Shown here piece after piece: positions 35,401 through 48,786 of a stretch of 64,000 bases of DNA. Under the pieces are notes generated by a model. The model was not told the origin of the DNA. It was given only the letters and a program-made list of their open reading frames with translations, and made no database searches. The DNA comes from Lomentospora prolificans (lineage: Eukaryota; Ascomycota; Sordariomycetes; Microascales; Microascaceae): positions 248,001 to 312,000 of the forward strand of contig JARFXM010000003.1 in NCBI GenBank assembly GCA_029532625.1, written 5' to 3'. The position numbers and the translations under genes were made by a program. Position 1 is the first letter of the stretch. The number at the start of each line of letters is the position of its first letter.

Positions 35401-37083
35401 CCAGGGCTGTTAATGATGCCAAGTAACAGTACTACAGTACTAGTAATCACCACGACAGAGGATGCAAAACAAAAGTATCCTCCCATGCCTTGGTTAGCCA
35501 GCACTTGTCCCCCAGGCCCAAGCTGGCCTTGTCCTCCCATTTGATTATTTCTGCCCTGGTTGACTGCCCCTTCCCCAGTTTGAAAATAGCGTGTTTCCGT
35601 AGAGGTTCTTTTGCACGGCGCCAAGTACCCCACTGTCGCATGCTTGTACATGCGAGTCGCCGTTCCAGTCAATGTGTGGGACTTTTTCGTCTTCAACCGA
35701 ACGATGCAATGTTACACCCCTCATCACTTCCCCAAGCTCTTTTTACTCTGGTCTCAATTGAAGCACTCTGGTCCTCCATCCACCTTCAACACCCATCCTC
35801 TGGCCTCCGTCCAGAGCACAAATAGTACGAATCATCATGGATGATATGGTTGATGGCCAGTGAGTGTGGGCCCGAAGTCCCTTCCCTTATTCTCTGCCTG
35901 AGGCCATCACTCGTGCACCAGCCTAAACAGAGGAGCGTCCAAACAACCGGGGACCAGTGATGATGAGGGTAGCACCAAGTATTATTAGCTCCTCCCAAAT
36001 TATGAAAATCCTCCAAGTATGTGCACCGAGGGGGAGGAACCGTCGATATATTACTAGCAACTTGGCTCTATAACACGAGTGGATAAGGCAAAATTTCTAC
36101 TGGCTCTGTGCTGACTGGCCGAACACATCAGGCCTGGGCCAGTCACGTTCCTGCCTATTCACCCCCTAAAAGCCCACAGATTATACTCTAATGGCCGATT
36201 CCGTGTCGAAACCCCATGCTCCTGCCCCTGCGTCCTTTAGTGCTGGCTACGTGAACAAAGGGTCCTTTGGCCCAATATCAGATACCCGCTTACATCGAGA
36301 GAATGCCCGGATCCCTGTCACTCAACACGCAGCAAGACAGCGCTTCCTGGCGAAATAAAAAGAGATTGCCTACAAGTCTTATCTCACGGGTTAATATCAA
36401 CATGTGCACACATTTGTATCCCAAGATACAAGTATTGGAAATCTACCCAAATCGGAGCTGTTGGTAAGATGAGACGCAATCGAAGGGCCCCTTTTACGCC
36501 GAGCTCCATCAGGCCGCTGGCTTCAGCCACTTATAGGGAAATAGAAGCCCCTAAAACAGCGATCTGAACAGCGTCCATATATCGCTCGCTGATTGGCAAC
36601 AGGGGGAGCAGATCGACCGCATCTGCCATCTACGAAGTAGAAAAGCAAAAGGAAACGCCAGAGCACGTGCTGCCTCGGGAACTCGCCCGAGCCCACGGCC
36701 CACGCTCGTCAATTTCGCGAGATGCGGCGGTGGCTGCGAGTCGCTCATGTGAGTGGTCGCAGATAGCAGTTGGACGTGGCTGACCGAATCATCAAGTTAT
36801 TTCGGGCACGAAATATATTGCCCTCTGTGCCACAAACACCCAATTGCCAGCCCTTGTTGACAGCCCTCTGCTTGTCCATTTGGTCTACACACCCCCTGTG
36901 GGAAAACCCGAGAGGAAAAGAGACATTTATACATTGGATACGGTTGTGGCGACCCAGTTACCTATGCATCTGGGTCCGTATATCTAGTGGGTAGGTGGGG
37001 ACGAAATGTCCCGAGATCCTTTAAGCGATATCAAGCGGCCGGCTTTTTTAGATGGAGATGTGAGGGACTAAAGCTTTACGAAA

Positions 37084-37148
37084 TGTGCGTGCGTGCGTGC
37101 GTACGTGGGTGTGTGTGTGTATGTGTGTGTGTGTATGTGTGTGTGTGT
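37084..37148 (+). repeat. GT-rich microsatellite
   Basis: Tandem GTGC units pass into an interrupted (GT)n run with ATGT interruptions over about 65 bp. Confidence 0.9.
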
Positions 37149-39853
37149 CTGCGGGTACGTGTCTGTGGGTTGGCGTATCTCTCCTCTACGCTGCCAGCGA
37201 GCATGAGTGCCAGTGACAAAGCCTTCGACATCCCGACGTCCTTTGCCCTCGCCGGCAGCTGGCGAATCCTCTTTCCTGGTCCTCCTGCCAAGTTCGCCCC
37301 ACCGGTACTACCACTCGGTAGGATTCCACTGCAAGTTTGATCCTGCAGGTGTTGACTTAATCTATCAAGTCCAAAATATTGAATCATCTGGTCACTCTGT
37401 CATCGATTTGCTCAAAGACAACCACACGGACAAGCACAATCTAGTGCCCTGTTTCCCACTCGATCCCCGCTCGACTTGACAAAAGCAAATGCACGACGAT
37501 CGAGGTGGCACTCGTGTGTTAGTGGAATAGTCAGTTAATCCTTTTGGCTTACCCCGACCTGTCCTGCGCCAAGTCGCATCCCGACAGAATGCACCTGCAG
37601 TCACTGCAACGACACAGGGAGGGATTGGAGGGGTCATCCGCACTTTGCAAGGAAGTGCCAGCCTTGATGTTCCTTGACAGCATGGGAAAGTGCAAAAGAA
37701 CCATTCTGTCTCATGTATGTGAATGAGCCTGGTTTTAGTGGGATTCCCGTCGTACCAACCAACAAAGGTACAGAGCTACGAAGGGAGGATGGGTGCCACG
37801 GCAGTGTAGACTCTCTGCCGGAGATACTTGATTGTGGCTGGAGACCACACTCCTTTACAGATGGTCGACAGCTTCGAATGCAAGACAGAATCCACGACCC
37901 CAGCGCTCCCACCAAAGCCTCTCGACTGTCCGCTCTCCTTTCCCCCATTCACGAGACCACGAAAGGCGGGCGTGAACACCGTAGACCAGGTAGCCAGCTT
38001 TGTCACATGTACGGTAGAACTAATGAAATAAAGCTCGGGAGAGAGGAAAGGAGAGACCAAGTCGTGTAAAGTTCATTCCCTGAGCGGGTCAGCCACCATC
38101 TCGTCCTGCCCAATCCTTTGCTCGTAACAAGCGTTCCCTGTCTTATCCAACCCCAACTAGCGGCAAAACTCCGCCCAAGCTGTCCGTTTTTAAAGTGCAT
38201 CAACAACCTTGGTTTAGAGTTTTTGCAGGGCAGTGATATCAACTGTCCTGCAATGCCAGCAAACGAACCAACCCATCAGGCAGGCCCTCCTGCATGTAGT
38301 CGACGATGCAGTGCCGACAAGAAGTCTCATTAACCGAGACCGAGAGACAGCCCAGCCCGCCTTGGCCCCCGACTTTATCTCTGCAACGGAGACGCTGCCT
38401 ACTAACACCCCACGCTGGCAGTTCTGGGCCGGGGTACTCCCGCAGACCGATTGAACTCGCGCCTCGGCCTCTGACCTGGTCCGTCTCCACAGAGAGAGCC
38501 CAAGGTATCGCAAGCTTCAAAGAAAGGTCAAAAATTTGCCCCTTCTTTTACGAGCAAGCCAAACCCTGCCAATGGTCACCGAAATCTACAGTCTGCGACA
38601 TGTCTCTCTTCCTGTATTTACCGGCTGCAAAACTGGCCACACCGTCCATCTCGGCGAAACCCCCCGTCTTCCCCTTTCCCCTGCCTTTTCCGCCTTCCCC
38701 CTCTTCCAACGACAAGCTACACCGGCGAATACGTGAGTAGCGTCATCGCGAGCCAAGCTCTCCGCCGTATCTGCCCACTCAAATGTCGACAACCAGGCTT
38801 CCATGCAGACTTCTACAAGATTTCCATTCCCTCCACCCCTCCCCAGTCCAATCACATCGATTGATCACCCACATTTTCCTTCGCTCCAATCGTCCAATCC
38901 CACCCGCACCCAGCCTATCCATCTCAGCTCCCCCATCCGGACCCTCCGACGAGATTTGACTGGCTGTCGCGTATGCGACATTGTTCGCCGACTTTCTCGA
39001 AGGTGGGCAGACTAGAAGAAGAAGCTTGGATGTTTGGGCGAACCTTGACGACGAGAAGGAGGGCAGGGTATATCCCGTGAGACGGTGATTGTCGAGTGGT
39101 GGCGATCAACATTGCATCCAGCGACGTAAGACCGACGAGGTTGCTTTTCCCCGTCTTTTTGTATCTTCGCACCCGGATCACAGACCTGTAAACCAGGCAG
39201 GCGTCGAAAAGATCTTCCTTGTAGGGATAATCATTTGACCTGCCATCGGGACATTCAATCAGAGACACAACGTAGCTGTTACAGCTGTTGGTCATGTTCA
39301 TTCAATTCAAGCTGACGACTTGGGTATACTGGCGCTGTACCTTCGTACCCCGCGATGTAAACCGTTATCAACGAGCGGCGTTACTGGGGGCCTGCCCCCA
39401 TAACACACACGCCCACACCTGTCATGCCGAGAATGGGATGTTGGAATTTTAGTCTTGCCAGCTATTGAGCCTCCCAAATTAACAGACACTGACAGTTGCT
39501 GGTGGCTATTTATGACCTCTGATTCAATTCTCCTGCGGCACAGGATGTTTCTAATTCTAGACGAACTCACAATTTACGCCAAGTGTGTCCTCATCTAAAT
39601 ATCTCCGGCAGGGTCCCGAACTCTTGGACAACTTTTATTGAAAGAGCGGGCTCGGTGACAATGTGTACAGATAGGCAGAGGTTCAATGCAGGGAAGCTTC
39701 CATGACGGAATCGGGGGCCAGGTACACAAAAATGCGGGAGAGGCGGAAACGGAGGCCTAGGGTGGACGGGATGGTTATGGGGATGGATAACCAAGTGGCG
39801 CATGGCTTGGTCACCGCAGAAAGTCTACGCACGCCAGCGAGCAGGCTGGGGCG

Positions 39854-39878
39854 TTTTTTTTTCTTTTTTTTTTTTTTT
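39854..39878 (+). repeat. Poly(dT) tract
   Basis: T9, one C, then T15. Confidence 0.9.
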
Positions 39879-42069
39879 CTTTCGACCAAGGACGTGATGC
39901 ACGCCTCCTTTCAATTTCCTACCGTGGCTCGAGATAAAAGAGGCTTTTCAGATGCATATCTCGATCGACAACGCTGGCAAGATCCACGCAGCGATCATCT
40001 TCACATGGTAGATCGAAAGCGGAGCAAAGGGGAGACCGGCGGGTTCTGCTGCCCTCAAGACCCTTGCCGGAGGGACTGTCGTTTCGGCTCTTTGAACAAG
40101 GGTCCTTGTAACTCGTGCCGCACGTACGCCCGAACAAGGGCTGATGATTTGTCTCCTTTCATGACGCACAAATGAGACGACAGCCCAGGTCCAGCAAACA
40201 CTATCAGCCGAGGCAGACCTAAAGATGACCCGTGAGACATTTTTTTTGCTCCGACTCTTTCTTGTTCCCTTCATTAGATCACTCTTCGGCCTTTTTTTGA
40301 GTCGGAGGCTTTACGCCTCACTGTCATCCCTGCATGGAGAATAGATCCATGTCAAATTGGAGAAAAAGCCATCGCGCAATCTGGCTTGGAATTCTTCCTG
40401 CAAGCCACAGGGCGACGCCGAGCGGAGGATGCGGGCTGGCTCTCGTCCAAACAGACGAGAAGTTTCAGTGGGGGATGGTGGAACACTGACAGGGAACTAG
40501 GGACCACCACAGTGCCAGGCACACTTTTCCGTTCAGTCCTGGCTTTGGCTCTCGCCCACAACAAACGTTCACTTACACGCGAGCACACAATAAGCTCGGC
40601 GGGGTGGAAGGATGGAGCCAATCCATCAGCAGGAAGGCCCATTAATCTGGCCTGAACAAGACGCACTTGTTAAGACCCTTGTTGGGGGGGAACGATTATA
40701 CGATATCTGACGCTGGCGATAACCTTTCCACACACCGAGGTACCTGCTCGTCTCGGCGGCACCGCTGCAAGGCGTCTGCAACACTCTTCTAGGCCCAACG
40801 CGGGAGGGGAAAGAAGGCCCTCGACGCATCTGCCAGCGGCGTCTTTGTAAAAAAGATACAGGAAACCCGACCCCCACTTATACACACACCAGAATACGGT
40901 CTTGAACCCCTCCAGGTCTTTGGCCAGCGCAAGGCACCTCGTGAGACCCCAAAGTCACAGGATGGAAAGAGAGGCGCAAGTGACAAAAGCCATCGTGCAA
41001 GAGAGGTACTAGCGACCGCCAGCAGAATTTAGCCCCGTACGATTTGTCGACCGACTGGACCAAGGGCTGATCACTTACTGACTTTGGTGGATGCCCAGCC
41101 CACCGCTCTAGCAACCTGGTGACGTGCAGTACAGCCACAGCCAGCTTACAGTTCCTCTTTCGGGCAGGCAAGGGCCGGCGCTTTTCCTTTCTTCTTCCCT
41201 TCTCTTTTCCTTCCAAAAGCGCCTTCCATGCCGCCAAGATTGTTCGACCAGATATGCATCCTGCACCTACTTCTCAGTCTGGCTTAGCCTCCTCGGGTTG
41301 TGTTGATTAAAGGGGACTGCGCCGAGGCTGGCGTCTAAACGGGATCGACGGAGTGGACTGGATCCTTTTTCATGACGATCCAAGGCGGTTATTTGCCAGG
41401 AGCAGGTCAATCAAAACTGCCCAGGTACGAAGTCTGGAGCTAACAAACGGACAGCGCATGACGGATGGACCACTCCATATAGAGCAAGCCCCTACCCTGC
41501 TTTGCCTTGCTGGCGAAAGGATAATAACCAGAGCTACAATCAAAATGGCCACACCCAGGATTGACTTCCTCACGATGCATATTTTCCCTTCCCCGTATGA
41601 CCTGGTCTCAGGAAGGAGAGAGGCCCTGGCCCACTTGCAGTGACCGCGGGATATTAACACTCCCACTTGAAACTAAAATAAGAGTCTTGTCTCTGCGCGA
41701 ACAAAAACTGGGTAGCGAGGAATGGTCCCGTGCCGTGTTTGCTTCTTTTTCTTGCGTGGGGAGGGGGGGCTGTTGTGTGGGATAGTAGTAATTTAAAGCT
41801 ATAAAAAAAAAAGGACGTCGTTGGGGGCTGCAGTCTTTTCGCAACCGGTTGGTTGGTGCAGAGTGGCATAGTCTTTTCAAGCTTCGGGGATGCTATGTTG
41901 GTTAATGTCGGCGATGAACGTGCATGCCCAAGTGGATGGGACGGACACCTGTTGGCGGTTCACAAAGGAGGAGCTCGTCGGGCGAATCGAAAGATGTCCA
42001 TTGGAAGCGGAAAAGTCATGTTGCAACCTATGCGCGAAGGCTGCTTGCTAGTGAGCTTCTGTGTGAGGG

Positions 42070-42094
42070 AAAAAAAAAAAAAAAAAAAAAAAAA
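42070..42094 (+). repeat. Poly(dA) tract
   Basis: An uninterrupted run of 25 A. Confidence 0.95.
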
Positions 42095-43328
42095 GAAGAT
42101 CCATTTGGGCAGGAGAGTAGCCGGTGTGCTTCTCGAAGCAATTGATATCTCACAATGAGAACGGGCCAGCTGCTCGTCCGCTTTCGAGATTGCTTAGACA
42201 CCCTCTTCCTCGTCCACTTTGCCCATCTTTTTTTTTCCCTTTCCCTTTCCCTTTTTCTTAGTTGGCGTCGCTGGCTCATGTTGTCTCGAGGTTAGAGAAA
42301 CCATGATACCGCGAGGCCCTCTGTCTGTTTTCCCTAGATTCACTCCCCATCCAGAGCATCGGACATATTCCCACACGGCTACTAAGAATAATCCCGAGGC
42401 GCAACTTGGAAACCTCTTCCCTTCGAAAATACGTCTAGAAGACCGCGCCGGTTCCGTAGATTGCGTGCGGTTGGTGCAGATAACGCCTGCGTCGGCTCGA
42501 GGAAGGCAGGCTTCACGTGGGCGTGGGAATAACATCGTAATCGGCGGAATGACCCATGTTGCAATCCATATCGAAACTTCCTCCTCTTTTGTTTTTTGAT
42601 CTCTTCCGATAACGATAAGGATGGGCGGATCAAGGGCTTACATCGCGATGGTGGACGGGCAAAGCACAGGTCGCTGATATCAACGGGCTGATAGATGGCG
42701 TAAGAGGTGGCCCCCGAGGGGGTTTGATTGGGAAATGTGAGAGAGATCACACATCAATATCTCTCTTTAAAAAGATAGTCCTATCTACAGGGTAATGGAT
42801 ACGGAGACCTTATTGCAATTGTGAATTTTTTTTCTGCCCCCCATTGCCACCATTCGGCTTGATACGGGTGGAGATTGTGGTCCCAGCGCAGTGGTGGGAT
42901 TTTTTGACTCTTCTCGTCTACTTTTACGACTTTTGGCCTTTTCGATTGCTCGGAGAGGACCTTTTGTGTGATAAGGTTCCAACGTGCTGTTGTATGGGCC
43001 ACCAGTCCTGTGCGAACATTCAGTGCCAGCGGTGCTGCGTTTACTGCTGGCTGGCGCTTCCCTCGTGCCACAATGGTGCCTTGTGGGTTGAAAACGCTAC
43101 GGCAGACGGAGAACTAGAGCACGCCTTGCAAAAGGTTGCGGGTCCGATGGGCCGTTCTGGCTTGGCGAGCATTGCGCGATAAGACAGACCAGAGATGCAC
43201 GCTCAGGATTCATTCAGTGTTGGGACCCAGTAAGCTAATAGTTGGACGGCCTGGCTTTCCGAGTTCGCGTGGTTAAGCCTTGTCCTTTCGTTACTCGGCG
43301 GAATTTTTTTCTTTTTTCTTTTCTTTTC

Positions 43329-43343
43329 TTTTTTTTTTTTTTT
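43329..43343 (+). repeat. Poly(dT) tract
   Basis: T15 inside a longer T/C tract that starts near 43307. Confidence 0.9.
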
Positions 43344-45702
43344 GAGGGCCGGGGTTCATCGCCAATGTTACTTTGTCTTTTCTTTTCTATTTTCCCCAGC
43401 GGACATCTCAAATACTGCTACGCTCTGAGCTGGAGTCCAGCGCTAGGACCATGACGCGAAGTTGGGCTTTTTGCAACAGGGACCTGATCTCTGTCTTATC
43501 CGGCTCGTTGATTACCCGGCGGATGGTCAGATAGCCAGCATCGTAGCCTTTGAAAAACCCGACGTCCACTTACAACCTCGACCTGTCTAAGCAGCGTAGC
43601 ACCACATCTACCGCAACGCAAAAGCCCAGAACCAGAGATCCATGATCGAAAGCTAAAAAAAGAAAAATAAACAACAATAAATGAATAAAAATACTGGCGG
43701 CATGAGATCTGACTGGTCCAATTCTTACTTTCCCTTCACGACCTTGCACGGATTTGTCGATTCTTTTTTTATTTTTATTTTTTTATTTTGGCTTGTTCTT
43801 TTCCCCTCTTCAACGAAGCCTGACATGTTCATGCTGGTGCCCCGATCCCGATCTGGAAATACGCGTGGTTGCAAACGGACCAAGGTCTCCTCTCCTCGTC
43901 AACGCCACACCGGCGGAAATTCACCATGGGTCCCCCCCTCGGGGTCCATCTGGCTATGAACGGGTAGTGTCGCCTTGCATGCAGGACCTTTTTTAGGGCT
44001 TTTGTAAAGCCCGGATACACAGGTCTAAGCCTCACTGATTATGCAAGATGGGTCGGCGAGGGGGGTGCTCTAAGGCGAGACGATGAGACCGTTTGCGTTC
44101 CATCGGGGCGGCCCAAAGGGGAAATTGGCGGGGGTGGTTGAACGGTGAGCAGCAAGATAATAAGAGTAAACGGATACGGATAATGAGACGCAGCACAGAT
44201 AATCAGGGCTGGGTGTGGGGACATTTTGGAATAGGGCCAAGAGTGCGACTCTGCAGCGGGAGTTGAGTTCCTGGTCCTTTTTTTTCTCTTCTCCCCTCAA
44301 GCCTTCCCCAGTATTCATTGTACGGTGAAGGGCAAGGTCAGGGCTCGGCAGTGTGGATCCAGGGTATTATCCGTGTCTTCCAACAGCAAATGCAAGAAGC
44401 CAAAAAGATGACGCTATTCCGTTCCGGGCCATAGGGTTACGGCGGAGGGCGGTAAGCAGCGGGTTTACTGAGGGGCGCCCTGTTCTGGACTTTTTCTACA
44501 GCGAGGGCAGGAGGGGCGGGTTTTGACGGGCTACAGCGGATGGAGTGGTAAGCTGTTATCGACATCGAAGGCCCGAGTACCCTTCGTAGAATAATGGTGG
44601 TATCGGAGGCAGGTGTCATTGGGGGAACGACCAACTTTTGTCTAGCCAGCTTGACGGGCTTCCGATGCAGTGTAATGGTGATTAGAACGTCGTGCCTGGC
44701 AGACAGGAGGTAAAGAAAGAAAAAAGAACCTTTTGTAACTGCATTTCGCAGAAAGTAAGAAGAGCACACGAAAGAAAAAAGAAAATGACGTTATCTCGAG
44801 GAATTTTTGTTTACCGAGGGGTAGCTTCCCAATTGATAACTCCCTTGCCGCGCCCCGCCCCCCTCGCAGCTCCGAGCGGAACGGCGCATATTACAGCAAG
44901 GGACCTTTTGCTAGATCTTGGGGTAGGAGGCAAGCTTTTACATCAACTCACGCGTACATGACGCCGGACGCAGGACATTAGGAAGCGAGACGGCCAGCTG
45001 CCGACAGCAAATTGATTTTACCAGGTCTCTTTTTTAAGAGTATGAGCAGCATAGCTGCATAGAGCTCAAAGCTGTATCTGCGTCAGTGGGGCCGGGGCTC
45101 TTTGGTCTTCCGGGCCCGGAGCCACATCGAGACTCGGCGCACGGGCTCGGCGCTGGGGAACCCTGGAAGGGATTGAGGGATATCTATTTGTTATACACAC
45201 AACGCCATCTTGAAAAGGATAAACGTAGATAAAGGTGAAACTCGGTGTCCGGAAAAAAAAAAAAGGTCATTTCAAGGCTTCTTGCATCTTTTAAGGTGTT
45301 GTTTTGTTTTCTTGGTCCTTTGTTCTCATGTTCTCCTTTTCTTGCTTCTCCCAAGTTGGGAAGTGGCGTCATGCATTCTCCTCGGCTGGTGATTAAACAT
45401 CATTTCCACGACATCGCATCCCCTCGACGACGAGGATGAAACTCGGACCTAAGGTTCACGACCACATGCAAATGGAGAAATGCAAATGCCAGCAGTGAGA
45501 GCCGATTTAACGACAGCCGATACGTGTGGCTTTCGCCTATCCCACCAACCCCACGATGCGACACGCCGAATCCACACGCCCCCGTTCTTCTCTCATTTGA
45601 ATTGTTCGATCAAGCTAAATTACGCAAATCAAAACTCGTCAAGCGGATAAGGACAAAGAAGCCCAGCCGAGTTGGACGCCCCGTGCCTTCTTCCAAAATT
45701 CC

Positions 45703-45749
45703 AAAACAAACAAACAAACAAACAAAAAAAAAAAAAAAAAAAAAAAAAA
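45703..45749 (+). repeat. (AAAC)n followed by poly(dA)
   Basis: About five AAAC units followed by 26 A (45724-45749). A simple-repeat-plus-A-tail layout can mark the 3' end of a retroposed sequence, but no coding body is seen in front of it. Confidence 0.85.
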
Positions 45750-47895
45750 GATCTCCAAGCGATGCTGCCAGCAAGAGCATGAACCTCATCCCCACTATTT
45801 AGCATCTAGCCCCCCTCAAAGTCCTCAACACGCCTAGCGCAAATCATTCACCGCATCTAGCCTCTGCCGGGGCCTTAGCACCCATTCGTTCGTGTACGTA
45901 TTATTATCGTAGGCTACGGCCGGTCTTGGCTGGCTGGGCCTAGACCAAGGGTATCAGAAAAGCCCAATTCCCCAGCCCAGACCGTCGATCTTGTTCCTGA
46001 ACAAGATGGGGGTGTTCTTTTGGCAAATTCGTCGTGGCTAGTGTCACGGTTGCTGGTTTCGGGTCCAGGGGAGCAATATGTAAGAGTTCGGAACGCTTCC
46101 GAGAACTGTGCTGTGCGGGAAAGTCGCTTTAAAGCCAAGTGCCTGGGGGAGGGGGGGTGTTTTCATATCATGTCGTGTTCGGGTGCTGCTCCCCTGCCCT
46201 GTCCTGGAACAAGCTGGGACTATTAATGGGAAATCAGTTAGCGTTGGAAGCCACTGCCAGCCTGGCTGGCTGGCCAGCTGGCTGTATCAATCAAAGACAG
46301 GCTTCGACGGGCGTCCGAGCGCTGGAGTTTCGGCTAAGATATCATTGATTGGGGAGCTAATCTTGATTAAAGCTGGCTAATCGTCAAGAACAAAATTTTG
46401 ATTCCGGTGCCAGGCGCCAAGATGGTTGAATGTGAACCGATCGTCCTTGCAAGGAGCTGGCTATTTCCGCTGTCTGAGCGCTGGCTGGCAGTCGCCTGGG
46501 AAATAGTTCGCAGCTCGCATCAATTCCCCAGGTCCAGCACACTAGCCCCGCCGCCAACGCAGAGGTCTTTTTTATCACCGTAGTCAAGGTTCCACATTCC
46601 ATTGATGGGCTGGCCAGGCCTAGCTGGCTTCGTACCCCGGATTTCCTAGTTTCCGAGACCTGAACTCCGTCAATGGGGACATACCTCCAACCACCATTCG
46701 GCTTCGGATAGCGGGAAAGCTGAGAAGCCGGCGTCGAGGCTCAATGAAAGAAGAGGGTTTGCGAATAGAACTCACAGACAAGGGGGGCGGGAGACGTCAT
46801 TTGCCACAAAAGGCGAGAACCTGGTTTCGTTGGATGTCTTCCAAGGACAGGCTGGTTTTGCTGGTGGGCGCTCGTTCACCCTGCCGGACCCTATCACGAT
46901 GCCCACGGGTTTAACATGATGTAGGGCGATGGCTTATACGCTAACTAGTGCGCTAACTAATGCGCGCCGCTGGCCCCTTTCCAAGCTTGTTCTCACCGAT
47001 TTGGACTATTACGTTATGCCTGTGCTGGTTCAACCTCATGCTTGAATCCCGGACAACAAGGCAGAAGTTAAGCCGCCGGCTAAAGCTTCTATACTCAGCA
47101 GGCCTGTTGGTGCTCTCCCCTCCCCGACAAGGTTTCGGCGAAGGGGGGCCCGGAGATGGTCTAGGTTCGCCGCCGTTGGTTTTCCGAGCATTCGTCATGG
47201 ACGCCAGGCTGATCTGTTCCTGTCCGGACTGTCACCGTATGGATGCAACAGGGGAACGGCAAGTGCCTTGGGCAAATCCCGGGGAAAGTGGGAGAAAAGG
47301 TCTCATCGTTGCCCCAGGCCAAGTTCCCCACCTCCCTGACGCAATCCTTCCGAGGAGGTTTCGGGCCATTGCCGATAGGTAAGGGCGGCATCGTGAGTCG
47401 GCCTCAGATGAAGACCAGTAAGAATCGCGAGTTTTCGTGTCTGACTTTTTTTTTTCTTCCACGTTTCGCGGAGTTAGGCAAGGCGTTTTTCGGAAAAGAG
47501 AAAAAAGTCGGGGCAAGGCAGACCACATTTGGCCTAGCCCAGAACCGAAGCTAATGACACCCCATCGACTAGGCGAGGCCGTCGTTCTTTAGGGTCCGGG
47601 GCAGTTGGGCTTGGTTGTCGGGTGGGTTCGAGTTTCCACTTCTTTCTTGAACTCGAGCGAGCGGCCCTCCTCCGAAAGGGGTGAAGAAAGAGGGCCCAGA
47701 ATTAAACGCGCATCACATCGCACAAGCTGCACTTCAACGTTCTGGGCCACACAATATTTTTTTTATAACAGTGAGCCAATGCAAAGAACGCACAGTCCAG
47801 AAAGCCCTTGATTAAACTTTCCCTGTCCTGTTTGTCTTGCCAGTGCCCTGGATTTGTGCCGCCTGCTTCTCCTCTCTCTTCTCTCACTCGCTCAC

Positions 47896-47925
47896 CCACA
47901 CACACACACTCTCTCTCTCTTTCTC
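47896..47925 (+). repeat. Compound CA/CT microsatellite
   Basis: A (CA)n run passes directly into a (CT)n run of similar length. Confidence 0.9.
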
Positions 47926-48755
47926 TTGTTCTTCCTAAACCCCTGCTAAAATCAACAGGCTTGCGTTCCCTATACTGAGTGAGGTGCTGGTTCCATTCGT
48001 ACAACGCTACATTAAAATGCCATGTGGGATAAATGACTGGACGTACTGGTAGGAACCGGGCGTTCCGAGTAAATCAAAAATGCCAAGGGCTCGGTGAACC
48101 AAAGAATACATAGGAGCCAAGATCATAATAATTAAGCATGGAACACCGGTCCCCAGAAAGGAAGCAGTGCCGTAATATTAGTGGTATTTTTAGTTTAGTC
48201 TCGGCGGTTGGTACTAGTAAACACCACACAACAGCTCTCTCAGCCTCGAATGTTTCGAACCGCCTTCTCCTGTGTTTCATAATGGCTGAATAGCGCCGAA
48301 TGGGAGAGAGAAGGCTGAGCAGATGAGCATATACAACGCATCCTGGGCTAACAAGAGGCTAGATGGAAACCCCTTGGTGCCCTGTTGATGATACTGGTGG
48401 ATATCGTCCAAAAAAAGGCATGCAGATGATAGGACACACGGAGAAGTTTCGTCCGAAGAACGACAAAGGGAAAAGCTTCACAGTGGAGTGCTGTCCAACT
48501 GCTTATGGAACGTTACAGTTTCGCCGGTAGTTTTCTTTTTGGCCCACTTCGATCCTTTCCCAAATTTTTTGCCTTGTCCTGTTGATACTGCCCGACGTCA
48601 GTGCTCCCGGTGGATCTCGGCCATACTCGCGGGAGCACTTTCCTTCCAAACCCGCCTTATATCCGATTCATCTCATGGCCTGCTGGCTATTGCCAGCAGC
48701 CAGCCAGGCTCTTGAGAGCGTATTGATCTGGCAGCAGTTGGATACCACTGGCTCA

Positions 48756-48757
<2 letters not shown>

Positions 48758-48786
<29 letters not shown>
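48758..48786 (+). repeat. Poly(dT) tract
   Basis: 29 consecutive T, the longest homopolymer in the window. Confidence 0.95.

Noticed and set aside
45703..45749. Non-LTR retrotransposon 3' end at (AAAC)n plus poly(dA)
   Set aside because: No reverse-transcriptase or endonuclease sequence precedes it and no duplication was identified; simple-repeat expansion is enough.
48241..48270. TTCGAA-containing string resembling a tRNA B box on the minus strand
   Set aside because: The flanks do not form a T-stem and there is no matching A box or acceptor stem.
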